A stretch of DNA of 64,000 bases. Source: DASYRM01 sp036004405 (lineage in GTDB: Bacteria > Acidobacteriota > Vicinamibacteria > Vicinamibacterales > UBA2999). The first letter of the stretch is position 1, and every line of letters begins with the position of its first letter. The stretch is taken from positions 8,519 to 72,518 of the forward strand of contig DASYRM010000028.1 in NCBI GenBank assembly GCA_036004405.1, written 5' to 3'. Below are positions 33,365-41,805 of this stretch, piece by piece. The position numbers were made by a program, and so were the translations under genes. The notes beneath the pieces are model-generated. The model was given only the letters and a program-made list of their open reading frames with translations, had not been told where the DNA came from and made no database searches.

Positions 33365-33766
33365 ATGCCGGATCTCGACTGGACCGCCAGCGTGAACCCG
33401 CGCGACCCGACGCCGCTTCATGCGCAGCTCGAACGCAGCATTCGCGCCGCCATCGCTTCTCGCCGGCTCCGTCCGGGCGACCAGCTGCCCACCGTCCGGC
33501 AGCTGGCGGTGGCGCTGCGGATCAACGCCAACACGGTAGCCAAGGTCTACACGCACCTCGAGCGCGATGGTGCGCTCGGCACGCGGCGCGGCGTCGGCAC
33601 GTTCGTGCTCGACGCACCGCAATTGGCCGGCGATCACCAGGAGGCGCGCGACGCCGAGCTGGCGGCGGTGGCCAACCGCGCGATTGCCGATGCCTCGTCT
33701 CATGGGTTCACCGTCGCCGACCTCCGCAAAGCACTCCTCTCGATTGCAAAAGGAGAAACATCGTGA
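33365..33766 (+). CDS. GntR-family transcriptional regulator, YtrA subfamily
   Basis: A 133-residue regulator: N-terminal winged helix (PLHAQLERSIRAAIASRRLRPGDQLPTVRQLAVALRINANTVAKVYTHLERDGALGTRRGVGTFV) and only a short C-terminal helical tail, the YtrA layout without a large effector domain. YtrA proteins often bind their own promoter; a matching operator sits directly upstream. The stop overlaps the start of the slipin gene, so the three-gene operon is self-regulated. TACAAT ends 6 nt before the ATG (leaderless). Confidence 0.93.
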   Translation: MPDLDWTASVNPRDPTPLHAQLERSIRAAIASRRLRPGDQLPTVRQLAVALRINANTVAKVYTHLERDGALGTRRGVGTFVLDAPQLAGDHQEARDAELAAVANRAIADASSHGFTVADLRKALLSIAKGETS

Positions 33767-34701
33767 TGACCTCAAAGAGCCGGTCCATCTTCGACGCGCT
33801 GCCGCCGGCGCCGGAGCTCGCGCAGTTCAACGTCGTGGCCGTCGCGATCTTCGTCGTGTCGACTGGCGTGGGCCTGGTGCTGACGCTACAGACGAACAAC
33901 CCGTACTGGATAGTCGGGGCCGTCCTGCTCGGGCTCGGCCTCGCCCAGGCGCCGCGCGTCGCGCAGCAGTGGGAGCGCGCGGTGGTGCTGCGGCTCGGGC
34001 GGTTCGTGGGGCTGCAGGGGCCCGGCCTTTTCTGGATCGTGCCGTTCGTGGACAAGATCGGCCGCGTGATCGACCAGCGGGTCATCACCACGAGCTTTGC
34101 CGCCGAGCAGACGCTCACCATGGACACGGTGCCGGTCAACGTGGACGCGGTGCTGTTCTGGATGGTCTACGACGCCGAGAAGGCGGCGCTCGAAGTGCAG
34201 GACTACCCCTCGGCCGTGAGCCTGGCGGCCCAGACCGCGTTGCGCGACATCATCGGCCGCACCTCGCTCGCCGACCTGCTGCGCGGGCGCGACAAGATCG
34301 AGGCCGAGCTGCAGAGGCTGATCGACGAGCGCTCCACCCCGTGGGGCGTCACCGTGCAGTCGGTGGAGATGCGGGACATCGTCATTCCGAGCCAGCTGCA
34401 GGAAGCGATGTCGCGCGAGGCGCAGGCGGCGCGCGAGAAGCAGGCGCGCATCATCCTGGGCGAGGCTGAAATGGAGATCGCGCACTCGTTCGAGGTCGCG
34501 TCGCGCGTCTACATCGACAACCCCACGGCCCTGCACCTGCGGGCCATGAACATGCTTTACGAAGGGCTCAAGGAGAAAGGCGCCTTGATGCTGGTGCCGA
34601 GCACGGCGGTGGAATCCATGGGGATGGGCGGCCTGCTCGGCGCGGCCGCCTTGCAGCAGTCGCGTCTGGCAGGCGGCGGCAACGGAGGAGAGACGAAATG
34701 A
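33766..34701 (+). CDS. SPFH/band-7 protein (slipin family)
   Basis: A 311-residue membrane protein. The ATG at 33766 (or the GTG at 33763) lies behind AAAGGAG. Two hydrophobic stretches (VVAVAIFVVSTGVGLVLTL, YWIVGAVLLGLGLAQA; residues 22-60) are followed by the SPFH domain: QQWERAVVLRLGRFVGLQGPGLFWIVPFVDKIGRVIDQRV, VPVNVDAVLFWMVYDAEKA, ALRDIIGRTSLADLL, WGVTVQSVEMRDIVIPSQLQEAMSREAQAAREKQARII. Slipins scaffold membrane microdomains or regulate proteases. No NfeD partner is next door, which is unusual for slipins; the usual place is taken by a TIGR03435 protein. Confidence 0.92.
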   Translation: MTSKSRSIFDALPPAPELAQFNVVAVAIFVVSTGVGLVLTLQTNNPYWIVGAVLLGLGLAQAPRVAQQWERAVVLRLGRFVGLQGPGLFWIVPFVDKIGRVIDQRVITTSFAAEQTLTMDTVPVNVDAVLFWMVYDAEKAALEVQDYPSAVSLAAQTALRDIIGRTSLADLLRGRDKIEAELQRLIDERSTPWGVTVQSVEMRDIVIPSQLQEAMSREAQAAREKQARIILGEAEMEIAHSFEVASRVYIDNPTALHLRAMNMLYEGLKEKGALMLVPSTAVESMGMGGLLGAAALQQSRLAGGGNGGETK

Positions 34702-35558
34702 ACACCCCGGTTCGGGCGCTCGTCGCTGCCATCGTGTGCACGGCCCCGCTCGCAGCGCAGCAGCCGGTGCCGGCGTACGACGTCGCGTCGGTCAAACCGA
34801 ACCGGACCGCCACGCCGGTGACACGCGTGCAGGTGGCGCCGGGGCGCTACACCTGGACGGCGGCGACGTTGAAGACCCTCATCAACGTCGCGTTCCAGCG
34901 CAACGCGTTCGACCAGCGTGAAGTCATCGGCGGACCGGATTGGATCGACACGGATCGGTTCGACGTCGTGGTGCAGGCGCCCGCGGGCGCGGTACTGAAT
35001 GGCCCGGACGGGTTTCCCGGCGGCGTCTTCGCCATGATCCGCGCGGTGCTCGCCGATCGCTTCGGTCTCGTGACGCACGACGAAACGCGCGAGCGGCCGG
35101 TCTACGCGCTCACCGTGGCCCGCGCCGATCGCCGGCTGGGCCCCGGATTGAAGCGGAGCGACACTGACTGCTCGGAGGCGATGCGGCAGCTGGCCGTGCC
35201 TCCGCCTGGCGGGCGAACGCCGGGACCGCCACCCTGCTCGTTCGGCGGCGGCGCCGGGCGCATCCAGGGCACTATCGTCTCGTTCGCCTTTCTTGCGAAC
35301 GTCCTGTCGCGCCAGGTCGGCCGGCCGGTCGTGGACCGCACCGGCGTCAACGACTATTTCAATTTCACGCTGGAGTTCGCGCCCGAGAGCGACGCCCGCA
35401 CGTCGAATGGTCCACCGCTGCCTCAGCCGCCGACCGTCAGCGACGCGCCGTCGATCTTCACGGCGCTGCAGGAGCAGCTTGGCCTGAAGCTCGAAGCGAC
35501 GCGCGCCCCGGTGGACGTCCTCGTCATCGACCGCGCCTCGCCGCCGACCGAGAACTGA
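34698..35558 (+). CDS. TIGR03435 family secreted protein
   Basis: A 286-residue protein that starts in an ATGA overlap with the slipin gene. After a signal peptide (AAIVCTAPLAAQQ), it has the family hallmark YDVASVKPN, RYTWTAATLKTLINVAFQRN, the GGPDWIDTDRFDVVVQAP block, LADRFGLVTHDETRERPVYALTVAR, VLSRQVGRPVVDRTGVNDYFNFTLEFAPE, and SIFTALQEQLGLKLEATRAPVDVLVIDRA at the end. This family is expanded in Acidobacteriota; its function is unknown. Here it is in a GntR-controlled operon with a slipin, a context that could help place it. Confidence 0.93.
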   Translation: MNTPVRALVAAIVCTAPLAAQQPVPAYDVASVKPNRTATPVTRVQVAPGRYTWTAATLKTLINVAFQRNAFDQREVIGGPDWIDTDRFDVVVQAPAGAVLNGPDGFPGGVFAMIRAVLADRFGLVTHDETRERPVYALTVARADRRLGPGLKRSDTDCSEAMRQLAVPPPGGRTPGPPPCSFGGGAGRIQGTIVSFAFLANVLSRQVGRPVVDRTGVNDYFNFTLEFAPESDARTSNGPPLPQPPTVSDAPSIFTALQEQLGLKLEATRAPVDVLVIDRASPPTEN

Positions 35559-35949
35559 AGCCGGCGTGTGCGGCGGGACACCCGTCGCCGCGCGGGTCGT
35601 GTCCGACCGGACACGAGACCACCGCCGCCCGTCTGCTCGCCACCTCGCCAACCCATTCCTCTCCCGCCGGTTAACGGCAGCGGCCTCTCCCCCGCCGACG
35701 TGGCCGCCAGCTTGCCCTTCAGGTGGCCAAACGCGCGCGACCGCAGAACGGGCCGCCAACCAAAAGGACCCATGACTGGAGGCGCACGATGAAACGCTCA
35801 ACGTATTGGATCGGGTTCCTGATCACGCCGACGCTGCGTCATGAACACGAGCGTCTTCATCCGTACACGAATCTACTTCGATATGTTTCCGTAGTAGATT
35901 CTGCCGGTACGCCGACGGACTCCTTCTCCATCTCCCGGCATTCATCGCT
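35559..35949. other. 391-nt region upstream of the macroglobulin gene, with a 9-bp inverted repeat
   Basis: GAATCTACT (35869-35877) and AGTAGATTC (35893-35901) form a perfect inverted repeat with a 15-nt AT-rich spacer, flanked by further mirrored CGTAC (35862-35866) / GTACG (35907-35911). The stretch 35850-35905 is much richer in A+T than its surroundings. GTGGCC-rich bases near 35700-35734 may be a decayed palindrome. One small reading frame (35789-35953) overlaps it. Confidence 0.5.
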
Positions 35950-35953
35950 ATGA
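35789..35953 (+). CDS. Possible short leader peptide before the macroglobulin gene (54 aa)
   Basis: A short reading frame with a strong ribosome site (GGAGG, 6 nt before ATG 35789) ends in an ATGA overlap with the next gene start, which is typical of coupled genes. It reads MKRSTYWIGFLITPTLRHEHERLHPYTNLL; no family is recognised. It covers the 9-bp inverted repeat 35869-35901, so it may be an artefact over a regulatory site, or a leader peptide. Confidence 0.3.
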   Translation: MKRSTYWIGFLITPTLRHEHERLHPYTNLLRYVSVVDSAGTPTDSFSISRHSSL

Positions 35954-38900
35954 AGCGCATCCTGGCATTCGTGTCGGCCATAGGCCGTGCTCTCGGCTGG
36001 CTCCTGTCGGCGGTTCTCGGCCGCGTCGCCTGGCAGCCGCCCCGGTGGATCTCGTGGATCGCGGCGCACATCCGTCGCGGCGGGAAGCATCTGTGGGCGC
36101 ATCCGGCGCAGCTGGCCGCCCTCGCGCTCGCCCTCGTCGCGACGGCGGGCGGCTGGTATTGGTACGCCACGCGGCCGAAGCCGCACTACGTCGACTACGC
36201 CGTCGCGTTCCCTGGCCTGACCGAGTACAACGACAACGGCACCCGCACGGTGCGGCCGCTGCGCGTGCAGTTCATGGAGCCGGTCGCCCCGTTGCGGCTG
36301 ATTCAGAAGCCGGTGACGATGGGCATCGACCTGTCGCCGGCGGTGGCCGGCACCTGGACGTGGACGAGCGACACCTCGCTCGAGTTCGTGCCGAAGGACG
36401 ACTGGCCGATCGACGGCGACTTCACGGTCCGCCTCGATCGCAAGACGATGTTCCCGCCGGAAGTGCAGCTCGCCGATTACAGCTTCGAGTTCAAGAGCGC
36501 CCCGTTCACGGCGCAGATCGCCGAGAGCCAGTTCTACCAGGACCCTCAGGATCCCAATCTCAAGAAGCTCGTGGCCACGGTGCGCTTCAGCCATCCGGTC
36601 GATCCCGCGCAGCTCGAATCGCACGTCTCGCTGGCCGTGGCCAAGGACGCCGAGTACCTCGGGCTCGGCCCCGACAGCCGGCACTTCACCGTGAACTACG
36701 ACAAGTTCCGGCTCGCCGCCTTCATCCACTCGGCAGCGCTGGGGATGCCGCGCGACGACACCCCGATGACCCTGCGCATCGAACGCGGTGTACGCGCAGC
36801 GCGCGGCGGCAACAACACGCCGGAGCGCCTCGAAGCGGTGGTGACGATTCCGGGCCGCACCAGCCTGCGCTTTTCGCAGGCGAGCATGGTGGTGGTGGAT
36901 AACGCCCGCTACGAGCCCGAGCAGATCCTGATGCTCGGCAGCTCGTCGCCGGTCGCCGAGCGCGCCTTTGGCGGCGCCATCACGGTACGGCTGCTGCCGA
37001 TTCGCCATCCACGGCAGTCGCTGCAGGACCGCCAGCCCTACCAGTGGGACGGCAGCGGCGAGATCGGCCGCGACATCCTCGACAAGTCCACCCCGGTGCC
37101 GGTCGCCTACGTGCCGTCCGACGAAAGCAGCGGTCTGTCGCACGGCTTCAAGTTCAACGCGCCGGTGGGGCGCTACCTCCACATCGTGGTCAAGGAAGGT
37201 GTGCAGGGGATCGGCGGCTACCTCTCCGGCAAGCCGTTCGTGCAGGTGGTGCGGGTCGAGGCGTATCCGAAGGCGCTCACGTTCCTCGGCGAAGGCTCGC
37301 TGCTGTCGCTCTCGGGCGACCGGCAGGTCGGCTTCCTCGTCCGCGATGTGGACAACGTGGAAGTGGAGATCGCCCGCGTCCTGCCCAATCAGCTGCATCA
37401 CATGGCGCCGTTCGTGGGCAACTTCATCCGGCCGGACGTGTATCAAGGTGCGGAGGATCAGCTCGTCGAGCGGTTCGTCACGAACCGTGACTACTCTGGA
37501 CGCGCGCCCGGGAAACCGATCTACGACAGCATCGACGTCGGCGAGTACCTCCAGGATCGCGCCCAGGGGCGCCGCGGCCTCTTCCTGCTGCACGTCCGCG
37601 CCAAGGCGCCGGACGAGGAGCCCGAGCCCGCCGACACGAACGACGAAGTCAATGGGAAACAAGACGGCGAGTACGAGCCCGGACAACGCGCCGAGCTCGA
37701 GGACACCCGTCTCATCCTCGTCACCGACCTCGGATTCATCGTCAAGCAGGCCAAGGACGGCCGGCGCGAGGTGTTCGTCCAGTCGATCCGCTCCGGCCTG
37801 CCGGTCGAGGGTGCGCGCGTCGAGGTCATCGGCGTCAACGGCCAGCCGGTGCTGGCGGCGACGACCGACCCCACCGGGCGCGCCCAACTGCCCGTGCTGC
37901 GCAACCTCTCGCGCGAGCACCGGCCGCTGCTGGTGCTGACGCAGAAGGACGGCGACATGTCGTTCCTGCCGTTCAACGCCGAGGCGCGGCGCATCGACTT
38001 CTCGCGCTTCGACACCGGCGGCGCCGACAACGCGCAATCGGCGCAGTCGCTGGCCGCCTACCTCTTCTCCGATCGCGGCATCTATCGCCCGGGCGAGACG
38101 GCGCATCTCGGCATGGTCGTGCGGACCGCCGACTGGCGCGCCACGCCGGCGGGGCTGCCCGTGGTGGTGGAGATCAGCGATCCGCGCGGCCTCACCGTCA
38201 GCCGCACGGATCTGAAGCTGTCGGCTACCGCCTTCGAGGACATCACGTTCGCCACGCAGCCGGCCTCACCGACGGGGACCTATCAGGCCGAGGCGTACCT
38301 GGTGAAGGACGCCACGCACCGAGAGGCGCTCGGCAGCAGCACCTTCACGGTGCAGGAGTTCGAGCCGGACCGGATGAAAGTGCGCCTCGACCTCTCGACG
38401 ACGCCGATTGAAGGGTGGCTGCGGCCGGCCGACGTGAGCGCGCGCGTGCACGCCGACCATCTGTTCGGCGAGCCGGCCAGCCAGCGGCGCGTGGAAGGTG
38501 AGTTGAGCCTCACGGCGGCGCTGCCGCGCTTCACGCGCTATCCGGATTACCGCTTCCACATTGGGGAAGCGCTCTCTGAGCCCTACCAGGAGACGATCGC
38601 CGCCGCCGTCACCGACGCACAGGGAAACGCCCAGTTCGCGCTCGACCTCAAGCGCTTCGTCGGCCGCGCGTATCGCCTCAGCATCCTGGCCCGCACGTTC
38701 GAGGCCGAGGGCGGCCGCAACGTCGCCGCGCAGAACAGCGTGATCGTGTCGGACGCGCCGTTCCTCGTCGGAGTGAAGGCCGACGGCGATCTGGCGTTCG
38801 TGCCGCGCGGCGGAGCACGGGGCGTGCGCTGGCTGGCGGTCAACCAGCGCCTCGCGCCGGTGGCGGCCGACGGGTTGATGCTCGAATGGGTCCAGCGCAA

Positions 38901-41805
38901 GTTCGTTTCGGTGCTGACGCGCCAGGGCAACGGCACGCTGCGCTACGTCTCGCAGCTCCGGGAGACGGTGCGCGACAGCCGCGCGGTTCGCATCGCCTCG
39001 GGCGGCAGCGTGTTTCCGCTGCCCACGCAGGAGCCGGGCGACTTCGTGATGATCCTCCGCAACGACGCCGGCACCGAACTGAATCGCATCGGCTACAGCG
39101 TGGCCGGCGAGGCCAACCTGTCGCGCTCGCTGGAACGAAATACCGAGCTCCAGATTCAGCTCGACAAGCCGGCCTACTCGGCGGGCGAGACGATCGCGGT
39201 GAGCATCCGCGCGCCCTACGTCGGCGCCGGGCTCATCACGCTCGAGCGCGATCGGGTCTTCACCCACCGCTGGTTCAAGACCACGACGACGAGCTCCGTG
39301 CAGCACATCACGGTGCCGGAGGGCTTCGAAGGCAACGGCTACGTCAGCGTGCAGTTCGTGCGCGACCCGTCCTCGGATCAGATCTTCCTCAGCCCGTTGT
39401 CGTACGGCGTGGCGGCGTTTGGCGCCAACCTGGCCGCGCGCACGCAGCCGATCGGCGTCGCGGCACCGCGCACGGTGAAGCCGGGCACGGTGGTGAGCAT
39501 CCGGCTCACGCCGGGTGAAGCGTCGCGGGTGGCTGTCCTGGCCGTGGACGAAGGGATTCTGCAAGTGGCCCGCTACCGCAACCCGGATCCGCTCGGCTAC
39601 TTCTTCCAGAAGCGGCGGCTCGAGGTGGACACGCGGCAGATCCTCGATCTCATCCTGCCCGACTTCAAGAAGTTCCAGGCGCTGGCCGCGCCCGGCGGCG
39701 ACGGCGACGCCGGCTTCGCGCGCCACCTCAATCCGTTCAACCGCAAGCGCAAGGCGCCGGTCGCGTTCTGGTCCGGCATCCTGGACGTTCCGGCCGGCGG
39801 GCGCGAGGTGCGCTATACCGTGCCCGACTATTTCAACGGCCGCCTGCGCATTGTGGCGATTGCCGTCGGCCCGAGCCGCGTCGGCGTCGCCGAGGCCGCC
39901 ACCGAGGTAAAGGGCGACTTCGTCCTCACGCCGAACGTCCCGGCCATGGTGGCGCCGGGCGACGAGTTCCTCGTCAGCGTCGGCGTCTTCAACAACCTCG
40001 GCGCGGGGCCGGTGCGCGTGCAGGCGCAGCCGGGGCGCGGCATGTCGCTGGCGGGGCCCGCGGCCGTGGATCTCACCATCAACGAAAAGGCCGAAGGCGT
40101 GGCGGAGTTCCGCCTCAAGGCCGACGCCGCGCTGGGCTCGGCGCCGGTCACGTTCGTGGCGCAGCGCGGCACGGCGGCCGCGCGGCTCGAGGAAGCCGTC
40201 AGCGTCCGGCCGGCCGCCGCCTACCGCACGCAGCTCACGCTGGGGCGCATCGACGGCCCCGCGACGACGGTGCCGCTCAAACGCACGATGTTCAGCGAGC
40301 GGCGCCGCGTCGACGCGGCCGTGTCGATGCTGCCGCTCGTCTGGGGGCAGGGACTGACCGCGTATCTGGAGGACTACGAGTACTCGTGCACCGAGCAGCT
40401 CGTGAGCAAGGGCGTGGCGGCGCTCGTGCTCGCCTCGCGCCCGGAGTTTGGCACCATCAGCCGGCGCAGCGGCCCGAGACCGCTCGACGCCACCATCACC
40501 GTGCTGCGGGCGCGCAGCAACGAGTCCGGCGGCCTGGGCCTCTGGACGTCGTCGCCGCAGACGGCGGAGTTCCCCACGATCTACGCCGCCCATCTGCTGG
40601 TCGACGCGCGCGAGCGCGGCCAGACGATTCCCGCCGATCTGATGGGCGGTCTCAACGACTGGCTCACGCGGTTTGCCGCGACGCCGGCGTCGAACCTCAC
40701 CGCGGGGCGGCTGCGGGCGTATGCGGTGTACCTCCTGGCGCGGCAGGGCATCAGGCCCGCGGCGGCGCTGACCAACGTCGAGCAGGAGCTCACCAAGCGC
40801 TACGCGCCGGCGTGGACCACCGATCTGGCCGCGGCCTACCTCGCGTCCACCTACCGGCTGCTGCAGCGCACCGCCGACGCCGATCGCATCGTCGCGGCGG
40901 TGCCGTGGGCGACGCAGCGGCGCGATCTCGGCGGCGAGACCTACTACGGGCCGGTCGTGCACGACGCGCAGCTTCTGTATCTGCTGGCGCGTCACTTCCC
41001 GGCTCGCGCGGCCACCGCTCCCTCCTCCGCGCTCGAGGCGCTCAGCGCGGCCGCGTCCGCCGGGCAGATCGACTCGCTCTCGGCCGCCTACACGCTGCTC
41101 GCGCTCGATGCGTTCGCGAAGGCCGCCCCGGCGGGCGCTGTCGGGATTGCCGAGGTTGGCAAGGACGGCGCGCAGCGCACTCTCACGCTGCCCGCGGGTG
41201 CGATTCCGCGCGTGCCGGTGTCGGAAGCCGCGGTCTCGCTGCTCTTCTCGCACAGCGCGGCCATGCCCGGCTACTTTGCCGTCAACGAATCAGGGTTCGA
41301 TCGCAATCCGCCGGCGGCGGAGATCCGCCAGGGGCTCGAGATCGTGCGTGAGTTCGTCGACGCCAAGGGCAACCCGCTGCCGCGCGTGCAGGTGGGCGAC
41401 GAGTTCTTCATCCGCCTGCGCCTGCGCACCACGGCAATCGATCGCCTCGAACAGGTGGCCGTCGTCGATCTGCTGCCCGGCGGCACCGAAACGGTGCTCG
41501 AGCTCCAGCCGCCCGCCGACAGCAGCCAGCCGGGTACGGACCCGGCGCTGAGCGGCGGCGGCGCCTCCCGTTTGCCGGTGGGCGTGGCGGCGCTCACGGA
41601 CTGGCGGCCGGACCACCTCGACGTCCGCGACGACCGTCTGGTGCTCTACGGCACCGTCACGCGCAACACGCAGACGTTCGTCTATCGCGTGCGGGCCACC
41701 AATGCCGGTGTGTTCCAGGTGCCGCCCGCCTTCGCCGAGGGGATGTACAACCGCGCGATCGCCGGCCTGAGCAGGGCGTCGTCGCTGGAGGTGGTCAAGC
41801 CGTGA
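35950..41805 (+). CDS. Bacterial alpha-2-macroglobulin family protein
   Basis: A 1951-residue protease inhibitor of the YfhM/ECAM type that traps foreign proteases near peptidoglycan. A single N-terminal transmembrane segment (HPAQLAALALALVATAGGWYWY, about 45-65) anchors it; there is no lipobox as in E. coli. Several MG repeats follow (e.g. GRTSLRFSQASMVVVDN, GIYRPGETAHLGMVVR, KPAYSAGETIAVSIRAPYVG), then VAFWSGILDVPAGGREVRYTVPDYFNGRLRIVAIAV and the thioester site CTEQ (C1480, YEYSCTEQLVSKG). The bait region is not assignable. It overlaps the PBP1C gene by 4 nt, the same pairing as in E. coli. Confidence 0.95.
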   Translation: MKRILAFVSAIGRALGWLLSAVLGRVAWQPPRWISWIAAHIRRGGKHLWAHPAQLAALALALVATAGGWYWYATRPKPHYVDYAVAFPGLTEYNDNGTRTVRPLRVQFMEPVAPLRLIQKPVTMGIDLSPAVAGTWTWTSDTSLEFVPKDDWPIDGDFTVRLDRKTMFPPEVQLADYSFEFKSAPFTAQIAESQFYQDPQDPNLKKLVATVRFSHPVDPAQLESHVSLAVAKDAEYLGLGPDSRHFTVNYDKFRLAAFIHSAALGMPRDDTPMTLRIERGVRAARGGNNTPERLEAVVTIPGRTSLRFSQASMVVVDNARYEPEQILMLGSSSPVAERAFGGAITVRLLPIRHPRQSLQDRQPYQWDGSGEIGRDILDKSTPVPVAYVPSDESSGLSHGFKFNAPVGRYLHIVVKEGVQGIGGYLSGKPFVQVVRVEAYPKALTFLGEGSLLSLSGDRQVGFLVRDVDNVEVEIARVLPNQLHHMAPFVGNFIRPDVYQGAEDQLVERFVTNRDYSGRAPGKPIYDSIDVGEYLQDRAQGRRGLFLLHVRAKAPDEEPEPADTNDEVNGKQDGEYEPGQRAELEDTRLILVTDLGFIVKQAKDGRREVFVQSIRSGLPVEGARVEVIGVNGQPVLAATTDPTGRAQLPVLRNLSREHRPLLVLTQKDGDMSFLPFNAEARRIDFSRFDTGGADNAQSAQSLAAYLFSDRGIYRPGETAHLGMVVRTADWRATPAGLPVVVEISDPRGLTVSRTDLKLSATAFEDITFATQPASPTGTYQAEAYLVKDATHREALGSSTFTVQEFEPDRMKVRLDLSTTPIEGWLRPADVSARVHADHLFGEPASQRRVEGELSLTAALPRFTRYPDYRFHIGEALSEPYQETIAAAVTDAQGNAQFALDLKRFVGRAYRLSILARTFEAEGGRNVAAQNSVIVSDAPFLVGVKADGDLAFVPRGGARGVRWLAVNQRLAPVAADGLMLEWVQRKFVSVLTRQGNGTLRYVSQLRETVRDSRAVRIASGGSVFPLPTQEPGDFVMILRNDAGTELNRIGYSVAGEANLSRSLERNTELQIQLDKPAYSAGETIAVSIRAPYVGAGLITLERDRVFTHRWFKTTTTSSVQHITVPEGFEGNGYVSVQFVRDPSSDQIFLSPLSYGVAAFGANLAARTQPIGVAAPRTVKPGTVVSIRLTPGEASRVAVLAVDEGILQVARYRNPDPLGYFFQKRRLEVDTRQILDLILPDFKKFQALAAPGGDGDAGFARHLNPFNRKRKAPVAFWSGILDVPAGGREVRYTVPDYFNGRLRIVAIAVGPSRVGVAEAATEVKGDFVLTPNVPAMVAPGDEFLVSVGVFNNLGAGPVRVQAQPGRGMSLAGPAAVDLTINEKAEGVAEFRLKADAALGSAPVTFVAQRGTAAARLEEAVSVRPAAAYRTQLTLGRIDGPATTVPLKRTMFSERRRVDAAVSMLPLVWGQGLTAYLEDYEYSCTEQLVSKGVAALVLASRPEFGTISRRSGPRPLDATITVLRARSNESGGLGLWTSSPQTAEFPTIYAAHLLVDARERGQTIPADLMGGLNDWLTRFAATPASNLTAGRLRAYAVYLLARQGIRPAAALTNVEQELTKRYAPAWTTDLAAAYLASTYRLLQRTADADRIVAAVPWATQRRDLGGETYYGPVVHDAQLLYLLARHFPARAATAPSSALEALSAAASAGQIDSLSAAYTLLALDAFAKAAPAGAVGIAEVGKDGAQRTLTLPAGAIPRVPVSEAAVSLLFSHSAAMPGYFAVNESGFDRNPPAAEIRQGLEIVREFVDAKGNPLPRVQVGDEFFIRLRLRTTAIDRLEQVAVVDLLPGGTETVLELQPPADSSQPGTDPALSGGGASRLPVGVAALTDWRPDHLDVRDDRLVLYGTVTRNTQTFVYRVRATNAGVFQVPPAFAEGMYNRAIAGLSRASSLEVVKP

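Noticed and set aside
38266..41253. 995-codon open frame antisense to the macroglobulin gene
   Set aside because: A shadow frame caused by high GC; the product is a meaningless Arg/Glu/His-rich string, while the opposite strand encodes a complete family protein with a thioester site.
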